Part shown: in pieces, positions 1 to 8,611 of the stretch | How the letters are laid out: every line of letters starts with the position of its first letter | How positions within the stretch are numbered: position 1 is the first letter of the stretch | Assembly (NCBI GenBank): GCA_903847975.1 | Contig: CAINFC010000006.1 | Span: forward strand, 186,001 to 250,000 | DNA length: 64,000 nt | Origin: an uncultured Acidobacteriota bacterium | GTDB lineage: Bacteria > Acidobacteriota > UBA6911 > CAINFC01 | Direction of reading: 5' to 3' | Translations under genes and position numbers: made by a program | The notes under the pieces: generated by a model | The model's input: only the letters and a program-made list of their open reading frames with translations | What the model was told of the DNA's origin: nothing | Database searches by the model: none

Positions 1-5
1 GAATG

Positions 6-1166
6 CTATCCGTTTTCCTTTTTCCCCTTGCTGTCTTCTTTTTTCGGCTTCGCCTTGGGGTCGGGTTTTGTTTTGCTCGTGTCTTTTACCGAGGTTTCCG
101 CCTTGGCCGGACCGTCGGCGGTTTTGCTGATGGTCGTGCTGATGACGATATCCTTCTCATCCTCTCCGGGCTTGGCGTCCGCCGCGGATTTGTCCTTGGA
201 AGCGAGAAGTTCCTTGTTTTCCTTTTCCTTCTGGAGCATGTCGATCGCCCTCTGGTAGGGGTCCCCCTCACCAGAAAGGCCCATAGCTGCCATAAAATCC
301 TTGACCGGCCGGAACAGGGAAAATCCCTCATCCGCCGCTGCCGCATCTTTCTTGCGCTGTTCGGCCAGCGCCGCGTTCACTTCCGGAACGGGCTTATTGA
401 GCGCAATGAGCCGTTCGCGGGCCAGTTTGGCATACTCGCTATCCGGGTAATCGCTGCTAAGCCTGGCGTAGTTGGCAGCCGCTTCGTCGGTTTTCTTGTT
501 CTGTTCCAGAGAGTCTCCCAGCTTGAATAAAATTTCATCCAGGCGGGAAAATTCCGGAAAGTTATCGGTCACCTGTTTGTACCGGCCGGCCGCTGCCTTA
601 AACTGCTTCTTGTCATAATAGAACTGGCCGATCTTGTACACCGACTGCGCTTCATTTTCCTGGACATCTTTCAGGTAAAGCCTGGCGATCGGCGCAAACT
701 CATGGTCCGGAAATTTTTCCAGGAACTTCTTCAGCTCATCTTCCGCTTTCTTGGAATGAGTGGAGTCCCTCTCCGGGCTTAACATCATCCTCATGTTGAG
801 TGCGGCTATCTTAAACTGCGCCTCCGCTGCAAGATCGGAGGTGGGATAAAAAAGCTGAAAGTCCTTAAACTGAGTCTCCGCCTGAGTCAGGGACTCCGTG
901 CCGCCTTCTTTATAGTAGGTGTTCCCCACTTCGAAAAAGGCTCGCGGCGTAAAGTCGCTGTCCGGGTAGGTATTGATCAGGGTCTGCAGCGAAAGGCGGG
1001 CCTTGATAAACTGACTCTTTTTCAAGTAGTTAACCGCGTTTTCATAAAGAGTCTTGTCCGGGGGGACGGCCTTGCTTTGCAGCTGCGCCGTCTTTTTACC
1101 GCAGGCGGAAAGAAAAATCCCGGTCAAAACCAGAAAGCAGAAAAATGCTTTCCTCGATCTTGCCAT
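6..1166 (-). CDS. bamD: BamD-like outer-membrane assembly lipoprotein
   Basis: Predicted periplasmic lipoprotein of 386 residues. It has a basic N-terminus, a hydrophobic stretch and a lipobox LSAC with the lipidated Cys at residue 22, followed by Lys-Lys. Residues about 40-260 hold TPR-type helical repeats of the BamD/YfiO kind (for example NTYPDSDFTPRAFFEVGNTY). BamD family members help the BAM complex insert beta-barrel proteins. The C-terminal 60-70 residues are a charged, Lys/Asp/Glu/Pro-rich tail not found in classical BamD (about 245 residues). A TTG codon lies two codons upstream of the chosen ATG; I prefer the ATG because the GAGG motif is about 10 bases before it. It is the last gene of the aroC-def-fmt-rsmB-PASTA-rpe run, after an 81-base gap. 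A generic TPR lipoprotein (YbgF-like) is the main alternative. Confidence 0.8.
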   Translation of the reverse strand: MARSRKAFFCFLVLTGIFLSACGKKTAQLQSKAVPPDKTLYENAVNYLKKSQFIKARLSLQTLINTYPDSDFTPRAFFEVGNTYYKEGGTESLTQAETQFKDFQLFYPTSDLAAEAQFKIAALNMRMMLSPERDSTHSKKAEDELKKFLEKFPDHEFAPIARLYLKDVQENEAQSVYKIGQFYYDKKQFKAAAGRYKQVTDNFPEFSRLDEILFKLGDSLEQNKKTDEAAANYARLSSDYPDSEYAKLARERLIALNKPVPEVNAALAEQRKKDAAAADEGFSLFRPVKDFMAAMGLSGEGDPYQRAIDMLQKEKENKELLASKDKSAADAKPGEDEKDIVISTTISKTADGPAKAETSVKDTSKTKPDPKAKPKKEDSKGKKENG

Positions 1167-1247
1167 ATGCAAAAAACCTCTTCGATTTCTATATCTCTGG
1201 TTGCTTTTCCCCCTGGCCTCAGGCGGCCCGGGGAAAACCGCTCAACT

Positions 1248-1916
1248 TTATATTTTACTAAAACTTCTCCTGAATTCTATCATGGATTGGATGACAGAGG
1301 ACGGATTTGGGTTGCGAAAAATGACAGAACCCGCAACCAGAATATCCACTCCGGACCGAATGATTTGTTGGTAGTTCCGGAGATCGACCCCGCCGTCGAT
1401 GGAAACCAGCGCCCTATATCCCTCCTGCCGGATCCACTGTTGCAGCCGGGAAATTTTCCCCAGCGAGCCGGGTATGAATACCTGCCCGCCAAAACCGGGG
1501 TTCACAGTCATAAGCAGAATATAGTCAACGGCAGGGAGAATTTCCTCCAGCAAGGAGAGAGGGGTGGAAGGGTTTAAAGCGATGCCCGCCTTGGCCCCTT
1601 TCTCCTGAATCCAGTGGACCAGACGGTGGGCGTGCGGCTCCGCTTCCAGATGAAAGGAAACCATATTGGCCCCCGCTTGGATGAAATCAGCCGCGTACCG
1701 CGCAGGATTCTGAATCATCAAGTGAACATCGAAGGGAAGCTTGCAGTACCGCCGGATGGACTCCACAACCGGAAGTCCAAGACTTATATTCGGCACGAAG
1801 GAACCGTCCATGATATCGAGGTGGATCAGATCGGCACCGGCCGTTTCCACCGTTTTCAATTCGTCCGCCAGCCGGCCAAAATCGGCGGCCAGCAAGGATG
1901 GGGCAATCTGGAACAT
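1248..1916 (-). CDS. rpe: Ribulose-phosphate 3-epimerase
   Basis: A 222-residue TIM-barrel enzyme that interconverts ribulose 5-phosphate and xylulose 5-phosphate in the pentose phosphate pathway. The family N-terminus IAPSLLAADF is present, followed by HLDIMDGSFVPN (catalytic Asp and metal His/Asp), DVHLMI, MTVNPGFGGQ and DGGV near residue 175, and then the phosphate-binding end VAGSVIF. The length is normal for the family. The start lies 6 bases after the PASTA gene stop and has no clear Shine-Dalgarno sequence, so translational coupling is likely. Cytoplasmic. Confidence 0.97.
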   Translation of the reverse strand: MFQIAPSLLAADFGRLADELKTVETAGADLIHLDIMDGSFVPNISLGLPVVESIRRYCKLPFDVHLMIQNPARYAADFIQAGANMVSFHLEAEPHAHRLVHWIQEKGAKAGIALNPSTPLSLLEEILPAVDYILLMTVNPGFGGQVFIPGSLGKISRLQQWIRQEGYRALVSIDGGVDLRNYQQIIRSGVDILVAGSVIFRNPNPSSVIQSMIEFRRSFSKI

Positions 1917-1922
1917 GGCAAT

Positions 1923-2645
1923 CTATTTACTCGCTTGTATACGTATGGTGTCCTTGGCCCCCAACCGGCTTCCTGCCGGAGGGTCCTGGTTAAGAATCAT
2001 CCCTTTTCTGACTCCCGGACTGCTCAGGTAACGTACTTCTTTGATCGGCAAGGAAACGTGCGCAAAAAGCTGAACGGCTTCATTGATTTCCTTTCCTTTC
2101 AAATCCGGCATCAGATAGTACGCATCCGGCTTTCCCGTGTTGACCAGAAGGTCCACCGCGCCGAGGGAGTCCTCGGCGGGAAGAGACGAGGCCGACTGGC
2201 GCACGACCTCCGAGGGCCGGCTTTCTCCCAGGGAGGCCAGGCAGATTCTCCCCAGACGGAATCCGGCCTGGGAGAGCTGGATTTCGGCGACACGCAGACT
2301 TGTTCCGGTAAGATCAGGGATAGGGACCTGCATTTTTCCGGAGCTGACGATCACACTTACCGTCTGCCCGACTTTGATCGGCGTACCTTCCGCGGGATGC
2401 TGGGAAAGAATGCAATGAATGGGCGTACTGGCGGAGGGCTGTGTTTTGGCGATTTCCATTTTCAACCCGAGCCTGGCCAGCAGAATCTCCGCGTCCTGTA
2501 TTTTAAGCCCGGTCAGGGCGGGAATCGTAGAGATTTCCTTTCTCATGGTATAGCGCATAGCCAGGAAGCCGCTGGCTACGGCCGCTACCAGCAGCGTAAG
2601 CCCAAGGAAAACCCAGCCCAGAACCCATTTCCACCCTTTACCCAT
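1923..2645 (-). CDS. Membrane-anchored PASTA-repeat protein
   Basis: A 240-residue protein with one N-terminal transmembrane helix (about residues 8-30), then three PASTA-type repeats, each opening with a Pro-Asp/Ala-Leu-Thr/Lys-Gly motif (IPALTGL, IPDLTGT, MPDLKGK). PASTA modules bind peptidoglycan fragments or act as spacers and usually sit on Ser/Thr kinases or penicillin-binding proteins. Here there is no kinase or transpeptidase domain. A TTG three codons upstream is an alternative start. The gene lies between rsmB and rpe in the housekeeping operon. The extracytoplasmic repeats could sense or bind cell wall, but the function is not known. Confidence 0.85.
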   Translation of the reverse strand: MGKGWKWVLGWVFLGLTLLVAAVASGFLAMRYTMRKEISTIPALTGLKIQDAEILLARLGLKMEIAKTQPSASTPIHCILSQHPAEGTPIKVGQTVSVIVSSGKMQVPIPDLTGTSLRVAEIQLSQAGFRLGRICLASLGESRPSEVVRQSASSLPAEDSLGAVDLLVNTGKPDAYYLMPDLKGKEINEAVQLFAHVSLPIKEVRYLSSPGVRKGMILNQDPPAGSRLGAKDTIRIQASK

Positions 2646-2696
2646 GACGTTCAAAATTAAGGAGAGAAGATGCTACCACATTTCCCCTGTTTTCCC

Positions 2697-4115
2697 TCAC
2701 AATCGGGCTTCTGTTCCGGTTCTTCCCCTTTTGCTTCGGCGGAGCAGGGCAGCAAAAAATCCATCTTCCTCCACGGCGCCGGGCCATGTGCAGAAATATC
2801 CGTTGGAAGTAACCCACCCGGCATTCAGACCGTCCCCTCGAATCTCCTGCAGCCGGAATTCCGGATGGGAAGCCAGGAATTCGCAAATCACCTGGTCCGT
2901 TTCTTCCGGTTCGGTCGAACAGGTGGAGTAAAGAAAATAGCCGCCCTCATCTACCAGCCCGCACAGAACCTCCAGAAGCTGCCGCTGGATTTTTTGCATG
3001 CGGGAAATATCCGAGCTGCCGATTCGCCAACGGATTTCCGGGTGCCTTCGGACCGTACCCGATCCTGTGCAGGGAGCATCCAGCAGAACGGATGAAAAGA
3101 AAACCCGGTCCCGGAACGGAAGAGGCCCCAGGCAATCGGCAGCCATCCGTACGATTTTTGCCCGTCCGGAAGGAGCGACGGGAGTTCCCCAGTTCACGAA
3201 CCTTTCGGCTTTCCGGTCGATGGCCAGGATCTCACCCTGCGGCCCCAACCGTTTTGAAAGGATCAGGGTTTTTCCGCCGGGTGCCGCACAGGCATCCAAT
3301 ATGCGGTCCCCGGCGTTGAGAGGAAGCAGGTGGGGAACACACTGGGAGGCCCGGGACTGGAAATGAAAACAGGGAGTGCATCGGGATAATACCGCTCCAG
3401 CTTCGGCCAGTCCCGCAGCAGGATCCAGAAAATAGGCTCCCTCCGGAAAATCAAAGTTGCGCAGGAATCCGGACCGCGACAGCAGCTGGAGATCGGCTTC
3501 CGGTAAGGAATCCGAAAATGGTATGTGAAGATCCCTTCGGGGCGCCAGGTTGTTCGCCCGGAGCAGGGCGACGGTTTTCTCCTCCCCGAATCGGCTCCGC
3601 CACCGGTCCACAAGCCACTCGGGGTGGGAGAAGCGCAAGGAAAGGGACGCGGCATCGGATGCTCCCTCCTGCGAAAGCCATTGCCGCCAACTCTCCCGCT
3701 TTTCGGCAATCCGGCGCAATATGGCGTTAACGAGCCCCTGCGGACTCCGACCGATTCGAATCCGGCAAAGGGTCACGCTTTGCGAAACAGCCGCAAAAGG
3801 AGGCACCCGATCCATAAACAGCATCTGATAGACGCCCAGGCGAAGCACGTTCAGCACTTCCCGTTGTAAGGCCCGGATGCGGTCCGATTGGTGCTTGCGG
3901 ATGATTTCGTCCAGCGCGCTTCGGGACCGCAGGACCCCCAGGACCAATTCATAGGCAAAAGCCCTTTCCAGGGAGGATAGACGCTGCGACTCGGGGGAGG
4001 CAAAAAGATGCGAGGAGAAAGCGCCTTCCGACTCTATGGCTTCGAGGGCCTGGAAAGCGAAGATACGCCCCGGTGACACCCGGCTGGAGCCAGGGCTAAG
4101 CCGGGACGCAGGCAA
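2697..4115 (-). CDS. rsmB: 16S rRNA (cytosine-967 C5)-methyltransferase
   Basis: A 472-residue RsmB/Sun protein. Residues 1-150 form a NusB-like RNA-binding domain. The C-terminal half is a Rossmann methyltransferase with the SAM-binding motif DACAAPGGKT, then LDAPCTGSGTVRRHPEIRW and YSTCSTEPEE, which supply the two catalytic cysteines of m5C RNA methylases. The chosen start is TTG at 4115, overlapping the end of fmt by 20 bases. A GGAG motif about 5 bases upstream, inside fmt, supports it. A GTG at 4079 is an alternative that would shorten the N-terminus by 12 residues. Confidence 0.95.
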   Translation of the reverse strand: MPASRLSPGSSRVSPGRIFAFQALEAIESEGAFSSHLFASPESQRLSSLERAFAYELVLGVLRSRSALDEIIRKHQSDRIRALQREVLNVLRLGVYQMLFMDRVPPFAAVSQSVTLCRIRIGRSPQGLVNAILRRIAEKRESWRQWLSQEGASDAASLSLRFSHPEWLVDRWRSRFGEEKTVALLRANNLAPRRDLHIPFSDSLPEADLQLLSRSGFLRNFDFPEGAYFLDPAAGLAEAGAVLSRCTPCFHFQSRASQCVPHLLPLNAGDRILDACAAPGGKTLILSKRLGPQGEILAIDRKAERFVNWGTPVAPSGRAKIVRMAADCLGPLPFRDRVFFSSVLLDAPCTGSGTVRRHPEIRWRIGSSDISRMQKIQRQLLEVLCGLVDEGGYFLYSTCSTEPEETDQVICEFLASHPEFRLQEIRGDGLNAGWVTSNGYFCTWPGAVEEDGFFAALLRRSKRGRTGTEARL

Positions 4116-5055
4116 AGGATTCTCCGGATGTGATTCGATGTCCGTGGATCAGGTCGGCTCCGGAGATTCTCTTCCGGCCCGGCAGGCTGACTTCGATTAT
4201 TTCGAGATAGCTTCCATTTCCGCAGCAGGCTAGCAGCCGGCTCCCTTTTTCGACGTGCAGAAGGCCCGGGCTCACCCCGCTTTCGGCAGCCGACGGCGCG
4301 GCCACCAGGGCAGTTCGCCATATTTTGATCTCGCGGTCACGGAAATGAGCCAGAGCCCCGGGCCAGGGATTGAAGGCCCGGACCTGATTGTGGATGACGG
4401 CCGCCGGTTGCGACCAGAGCAGCACGCTTTCTTCTTTTCCGATCTTGGCTGCCTTGGTTGCCTGGGAATGGTCTTGCGGAACGGGGAGCAAGGCCCCCTT
4501 CTGCAATTCCCGCAACCCCCTCAACAGCAATTCGGCTCCCATTATGGCCAGACGGTCATGCAGTTCGCCCCCGGTCTCGTCCGGACCGATGGGGGTTGCC
4601 TCCTGCAGCAGGACCGGCCCGGAGTCGAGTCCGGCATCCATCTGCATGATGGTAATGCCTGTTTCGGAATCTCCCTGCAGAATGGCCCGGTGCACGGGAG
4701 CCGCCCCTCTGTGCCTGGGCAGCAGGGAGGCATGCACATTGATGGATCCGAAGCGCTTCATGCCCAGGATCCATTCCGGAAGAATCTGGCCGTAGGCGGC
4801 TACGACGATCACCTCCGCGGAAATACCTTCCAGCACGGGACGAAATTCTTCGGCGCGAACCTTGACCGGCTGATACACAGGGATTTTTTCCCGCAGCGCG
4901 ACATCCTTCACGGGAGAAAATTTGACCTGATGCCCGCGATCGCGGGGCCGGTCCATCTGGGTGACGATGGCGGCCACTTCGAAATCCGGACTCCGCACGA
5001 GGGCTTCCAGGGATGGAACTGCGAAATCGGACGTTCCCATAAATATTACTCTCAT
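4096..5055 (-). CDS. fmt: Methionyl-tRNA formyltransferase
   Basis: A 319-residue enzyme that formylates initiator Met-tRNA using 10-formyltetrahydrofolate. It opens with MRVIFMGTSDFAVPSLEAL and carries the formyltransferase core: NVHASLLPRHRGAAP (catalytic Asn and His) and MDAGLDSGPVL (catalytic Asp). The C-terminal OB-fold domain follows. GGGGAG about 9 bases before the ATG is a good ribosome-binding site. It lies between def and rsmB in the usual bacterial order def-fmt-rsmB. Confidence 0.97.
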   Translation of the reverse strand: MRVIFMGTSDFAVPSLEALVRSPDFEVAAIVTQMDRPRDRGHQVKFSPVKDVALREKIPVYQPVKVRAEEFRPVLEGISAEVIVVAAYGQILPEWILGMKRFGSINVHASLLPRHRGAAPVHRAILQGDSETGITIMQMDAGLDSGPVLLQEATPIGPDETGGELHDRLAIMGAELLLRGLRELQKGALLPVPQDHSQATKAAKIGKEESVLLWSQPAAVIHNQVRAFNPWPGALAHFRDREIKIWRTALVAAPSAAESGVSPGLLHVEKGSRLLACCGNGSYLEIIEVSLPGRKRISGADLIHGHRITSGESFACVPA

Positions 5056-5115
5056 CGGTGTAATCTCCCCGAGCGGAAACCGGGAGCGATCGGTCCCGCC
5101 TGCATCCGCCGGAAC

Positions 5116-5628
5116 TTACGACTCCTGCCGGGCGGCCTGGGCCTTTTTCAGCCTCCGCTTGACCAGGCTCCGCTTCAGCGGGGACAGGCGGTCGATAAAA
5201 AGAACTCCGCGAAGGTGATCGAGCTCATGGCAAAAGCAGCGCGCCAGAAGATCTTCAGCCTCCAGGGTCCATTCGGTGCCCTTCACGTCCTGTGCCCGCA
5301 GGACGATCTTTTGCGGACACCAGACCGATTCGTACACATCCGGCACGCTCAAGCAGCCTTCTTCTCCGTATTGCTCCCCGGTGCAGGAGACGATCTCCGG
5401 ATTCACGGCCACAAAGAGCTGGGCTCCTTCCGCTCCGGATTTCAGATCGACAACCACAATGCGCTTCAGGATTCCGATCTGGGGAGCCGCCAGGCCGATC
5501 CCGGGTGCGGCATACATGGTTTCCACCATGTCCTGAATCACCTCCTGCAGAGCGGAGTCAAAGGCAGTTACCGGTTCGCTCTGCTGTTTCAGAACGGGGT
5601 CAGGGTATGTCAGTATGGGACGAATCAT
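5116..5628 (-). CDS. def: Peptide deformylase
   Basis: A 170-residue metalloenzyme that removes the formyl group from nascent proteins. All three signature motifs are present: GIGLAAPQIG, EEGCLSVP (metal-binding Cys) and CHELDHLRGVLF (HExxH, two metal His and the catalytic Glu). The length is typical. It lies 60 bases upstream of fmt on the same strand, so formylation and deformylation are co-expressed. AGGAAA upstream of the ATG serves as ribosome-binding site. Confidence 0.97.
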   Translation of the reverse strand: MIRPILTYPDPVLKQQSEPVTAFDSALQEVIQDMVETMYAAPGIGLAAPQIGILKRIVVVDLKSGAEGAQLFVAVNPEIVSCTGEQYGEEGCLSVPDVYESVWCPQKIVLRAQDVKGTEWTLEAEDLLARCFCHELDHLRGVLFIDRLSPLKRSLVKRRLKKAQAARQES

Positions 5629-5697
5629 TTTGTCTGTTTCTTTTCCTGAGAGGCATGCCCGATAAAGTCCGCAAACCTCAGCGAGAGGGGTTCTGCC

Positions 5698-6870
5698 TCA
5701 GATTTTCTGGAGCCAGGACAGGTGGCTCTGGTAATTGTTCCGGATTTCTTCCATGGAATCTCCTCCGAATTTTTCCAGGAAGGCGTCGGCCAGCACAAAA
5801 GCCAGCATCGCTTCCCCGACCGTTCCGGCGGCGGGTACAACGGACACATCCGAGCGCTCGTAAACCGCGTCCTTCCTGGCTTTGGTTCGGATGTCGACCG
5901 ATGTCAGTGGCTTCAGCAGCGTGGAGATGGGCTTCATAAAGCCCCGAACCTGAACGGGCATGCCGTTGGTGATCCCTCCCTCGAGCCCTCCGCACCGGTT
6001 GGTGCGACGGTAAAACCCCCTGCTGCTCTTGTGGTAATAAATGGCATCATGAACTTCCGAGCCGGGCCGACCGGCATTACGAACGCCATCCCCGATTTCC
6101 ATGGCCTTGACTCCGGGAATGGAGAGGAAAGCCTGGGCGATCCTCCCGTCCAGCTTGCGGTCCCATTGGGTATGAGACCCCAGACCAGCCGGCACGCGAA
6201 AGGCAATCACTTCAAAAATTCCTCCCAGGGTATCCCCGTGCTCCTTGGCTTGGTCGATGGCCTGCATCATCCTTTTTTCCGCGTCCGGATTAAGACACCG
6301 CATGGGAGTGAGGTTACATCGCCGCAGGGCTTTCGGCTCCGGGAGTTTCTGTGCATCGGTTCCTGCTTCCACATTCCCGACTCGAACCGTGTGGCTGAAA
6401 ATGGAAATGTCGAAAGCTTCGAGAAACTGCTTCAGCAATGCGCCTGCCGCGACCCGCGCCGCCGTTTCCCGGGCGCTCGCTCTTTCCAGTATGTTCCGCA
6501 TATCCTGGTGCCGGTATTTGATCATTCCCGCCAGGTCGGCGTGACCCGGTCGCGGCTGGTGGACGGCCCGCTGCGTTTCCCAGGCCTCCACCGGCTGGGA
6601 GTTCATTTCCTGCTGCCAGTTCACCCAGTCACGGTTGTCGATGCGCAGGGCAATCGGACTCCCCAGGGAAAATCCGTGTCGTACCCCGCCGACGATCTGA
6701 GCCTGGTCCGTTTCTATTTTCATGCGATCGCCGCGGCCATAACCCTGCTGACGGCGGCTTAAATCTTCCTGGACCGCATCGATCCGGATCGGGACGCCGG
6801 AGGGCATTCCTTCCAGAATGACCGTAAGGCAAGGTCCGTGCGATTCTCCTGCAGTAATCAGTCGTATCAT
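5698..6870 (-). CDS. aroC: Chorismate synthase
   Basis: Final enzyme of the shikimate pathway. It converts 5-enolpyruvylshikimate 3-phosphate to chorismate with reduced FMN. About 390 residues from the chosen ATG. Family motifs: GESHGP at the N-terminus, RRQQGYGRGDRM, GRPGHADLAGMIKY, the central RASARETAARVAAGAL and GGLEGGITNG. The frame extends to 6951, but I chose the ATG at 6870 (MIRLITAGESHG) because the GGGGGAGA motif lies about 7 bases before it. An in-frame ATG two codons upstream is almost on the ribosome-binding site. It is probably the first gene of the def-fmt-rsmB operon, with a 69-base gap before def. Confidence 0.97.
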   Translation of the reverse strand: MIRLITAGESHGPCLTVILEGMPSGVPIRIDAVQEDLSRRQQGYGRGDRMKIETDQAQIVGGVRHGFSLGSPIALRIDNRDWVNWQQEMNSQPVEAWETQRAVHQPRPGHADLAGMIKYRHQDMRNILERASARETAARVAAGALLKQFLEAFDISIFSHTVRVGNVEAGTDAQKLPEPKALRRCNLTPMRCLNPDAEKRMMQAIDQAKEHGDTLGGIFEVIAFRVPAGLGSHTQWDRKLDGRIAQAFLSIPGVKAMEIGDGVRNAGRPGSEVHDAIYYHKSSRGFYRRTNRCGGLEGGITNGMPVQVRGFMKPISTLLKPLTSVDIRTKARKDAVYERSDVSVVPAAGTVGEAMLAFVLADAFLEKFGGDSMEEIRNNYQSHLSWLQKI

Positions 6871-7006
6871 TTCCATTCTCCCCCAAAATAGTATCAAATT
6901 CCTCCGGGCAAATAAAAGTGGGCTTTCCGGTGGTCCGGACTCGGTCCTCAAGGTAAAATTCTTTCTTCAGGGGTAGTAAATTCGATCCCCGGGACTTCGG
7001 CATTGC

Positions 7007-7035
7007 TTGACGGGGGCCATGGGACACGATAAGAT
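7007..7035 (+). promoter_or_regulatory. Putative sigma-70 promoter of the mla operon
   Basis: TTGACG at 7007-7012 and TAAGAT at 7030-7035 are separated by 17 bases. The -10 ends only 12 bases before the mlaE ATG and no Shine-Dalgarno is visible, so the leader would be very short. Confidence 0.45.
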
Positions 7036-7047
7036 TCAGATACTTGC

Positions 7048-7806
7048 ATGGGATATATATTTAATGTTTTAAAAGAGATCCAGCTTTTCTCGCTGCTTTT
7101 TCTCCGCGCGGTTATCAACGTGTTCCAGAAACCGCGCTACATAAGGGATACCTTTCAGCAGATGGATTCCATCGGGATAGGATCCCTGCCGATTATCTCC
7201 CTCACCGGCTTTTTCACCGGCGCGGTTCTGGCCCTGCAATCCTCGAAAACCCTAAAGTCTTTCGGGGCGGTGAACCTGACCGGCCAGCTGGTTGCCCTTT
7301 CCCTGGTCCGCGAGCTGGGTCCGGTTCTTGCCGCCCTGATGATTGCCGGCCGGATCGGCTCCGGAATTGCCTCCGAACTGGGGTCCATGACCGCCACCGA
7401 GCAGATCAACGCCATGCGCGCCCTGGGAACCGATCCGACCCGAAAGCTGGTAACCCCCCGCATGCTGGCCACGGTCACCATGTTGCCGCTGCTGACGGTA
7501 GTTTGCAATTTCTGGGGGCTGGTCGGAGGATGGCTCGTTTCCCTTTATAAGCTGCGGATCAGCTCCAGCCTTTTCTGGTTGACGTCATTCAGCTCTTTAT
7601 CCTATTCCGATCTGGTTCAGAGCCTGGTTAAACCCTTTTTTTTCGCCTTTATTATCAGCATGATCGGCTGCCACTGCGGCTTGTCAACCACCGGTGGAAC
7701 CCAGGGAGTGGGCCGCTCCACGACAAAAAGCATGGTTCTGGCTTCCATCCTGGTCATTGTGGCCGATTTCTTCCTGAACACCATTATCATTGAATTGACC
7801 CGGTAG
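7048..7806 (+). CDS. mlaE: MlaE-family ABC transporter permease
   Basis: A 252-residue inner-membrane permease of the MlaE/YrbE family, which moves phospholipids between the inner and outer membranes. It shows the family's hydrophobic core, the segment SLVRELGPVLAALMIAGRIG and the motif ASELGSMTATEQINAMRALG, which is diagnostic. It is followed 4 bases later by the MlaF ATPase and then the MlaD MCE protein. No mlaC- or mlaA-like gene is nearby. The ATG lacks a clear ribosome-binding site. Confidence 0.95.
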   Translation: MGYIFNVLKEIQLFSLLFLRAVINVFQKPRYIRDTFQQMDSIGIGSLPIISLTGFFTGAVLALQSSKTLKSFGAVNLTGQLVALSLVRELGPVLAALMIAGRIGSGIASELGSMTATEQINAMRALGTDPTRKLVTPRMLATVTMLPLLTVVCNFWGLVGGWLVSLYKLRISSSLFWLTSFSSLSYSDLVQSLVKPFFFAFIISMIGCHCGLSTTGGTQGVGRSTTKSMVLASILVIVADFFLNTIIIELTR

Positions 7807-7810
7807 AAGC

Positions 7811-8602
7811 GTGATTCGCCTTCAGTCCGTTTACAAGTCCTTTCAGGGCAAGCCGGTCCTCAAGGGGATCGACCTGCACGTGAGGGAAGGAGAAACCAAG
7901 ATCATTCTCGGAGGAAGCGGGTCCGGCAAATCCACGATTCTGAAATTAATCCTGGGCCTGGATAAGCCGGATTCAGGGTCGATTCAGGTGGAAGGGGAGG
8001 AAATTACCAGCCTGAGCGAGGAGGAAATGATCTCTGTCCGAACGAAAATGGGAGTTGTTTTCCAGGAGGGAGCCCTGTTCGATTCCCTGACGGTCGGCGA
8101 AAACACCGGCTACCGCCTTCGCGAAGCAAAAGCCAGCCGGGAGCCGGAGATTCAGAAGACGGTTCGACGGCTTCTCGGGTTCGTAGGTCTGGAGGATGCC
8201 ATTGACAAGATGCCGGCAGAGCTGTCCGGCGGAATGAGGAGACGAGCGGCCATTGCCCGGGCCCTGGCCGGTAGCCCCAAAATCATGCTTTATGACGAAG
8301 CTACAGCGGGGCTGGATCCGATCACCTCCCGGGTGATCTGCGAGCTGATGATCAAACTCCGGGACCTTGAGAATGTGAGTTCCATTTTTGTCACCCACCA
8401 CCTGGAAGCGGCGTTTCTGCTTGCCAGCCAGTATGCCCGCCGATCCCCCGATGGAAACGTCCTGTTTTTCAAGGAAGCAGACGACCTGTGCCTGGTCAAC
8501 ACCAAATTCCTGGTTATGGAAGACGGAAAAATCGTTGCCGAGGGAACGGATGAAGAGATCCGCCAATGCGAAAACGAGTACGTAAAGGAATTGATTTATT
8601 AG
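7811..8602 (+). CDS. mlaF: MlaF-type ABC transporter ATPase
   Basis: A 263-residue cytoplasmic ATPase that energises the MlaE permease. Walker A GGSGSGKST is at residues 34-42, the Q-loop Gln at 85, the signature LSGGMRRR at 138-145, Walker B IMLYDEATAGLD from 158, and the switch His in FVTHH near 196. The start is GTG, 4 bases after the mlaE stop. The length and the GMRRR form of the signature fit the MlaF/Ttg2A family. Confidence 0.95.
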   Translation: MIRLQSVYKSFQGKPVLKGIDLHVREGETKIILGGSGSGKSTILKLILGLDKPDSGSIQVEGEEITSLSEEEMISVRTKMGVVFQEGALFDSLTVGENTGYRLREAKASREPEIQKTVRRLLGFVGLEDAIDKMPAELSGGMRRRAAIARALAGSPKIMLYDEATAGLDPITSRVICELMIKLRDLENVSSIFVTHHLEAAFLLASQYARRSPDGNVLFFKEADDLCLVNTKFLVMEDGKIVAEGTDEEIRQCENEYVKELIY

Positions 8603-8611
8603 GAGCATTCG

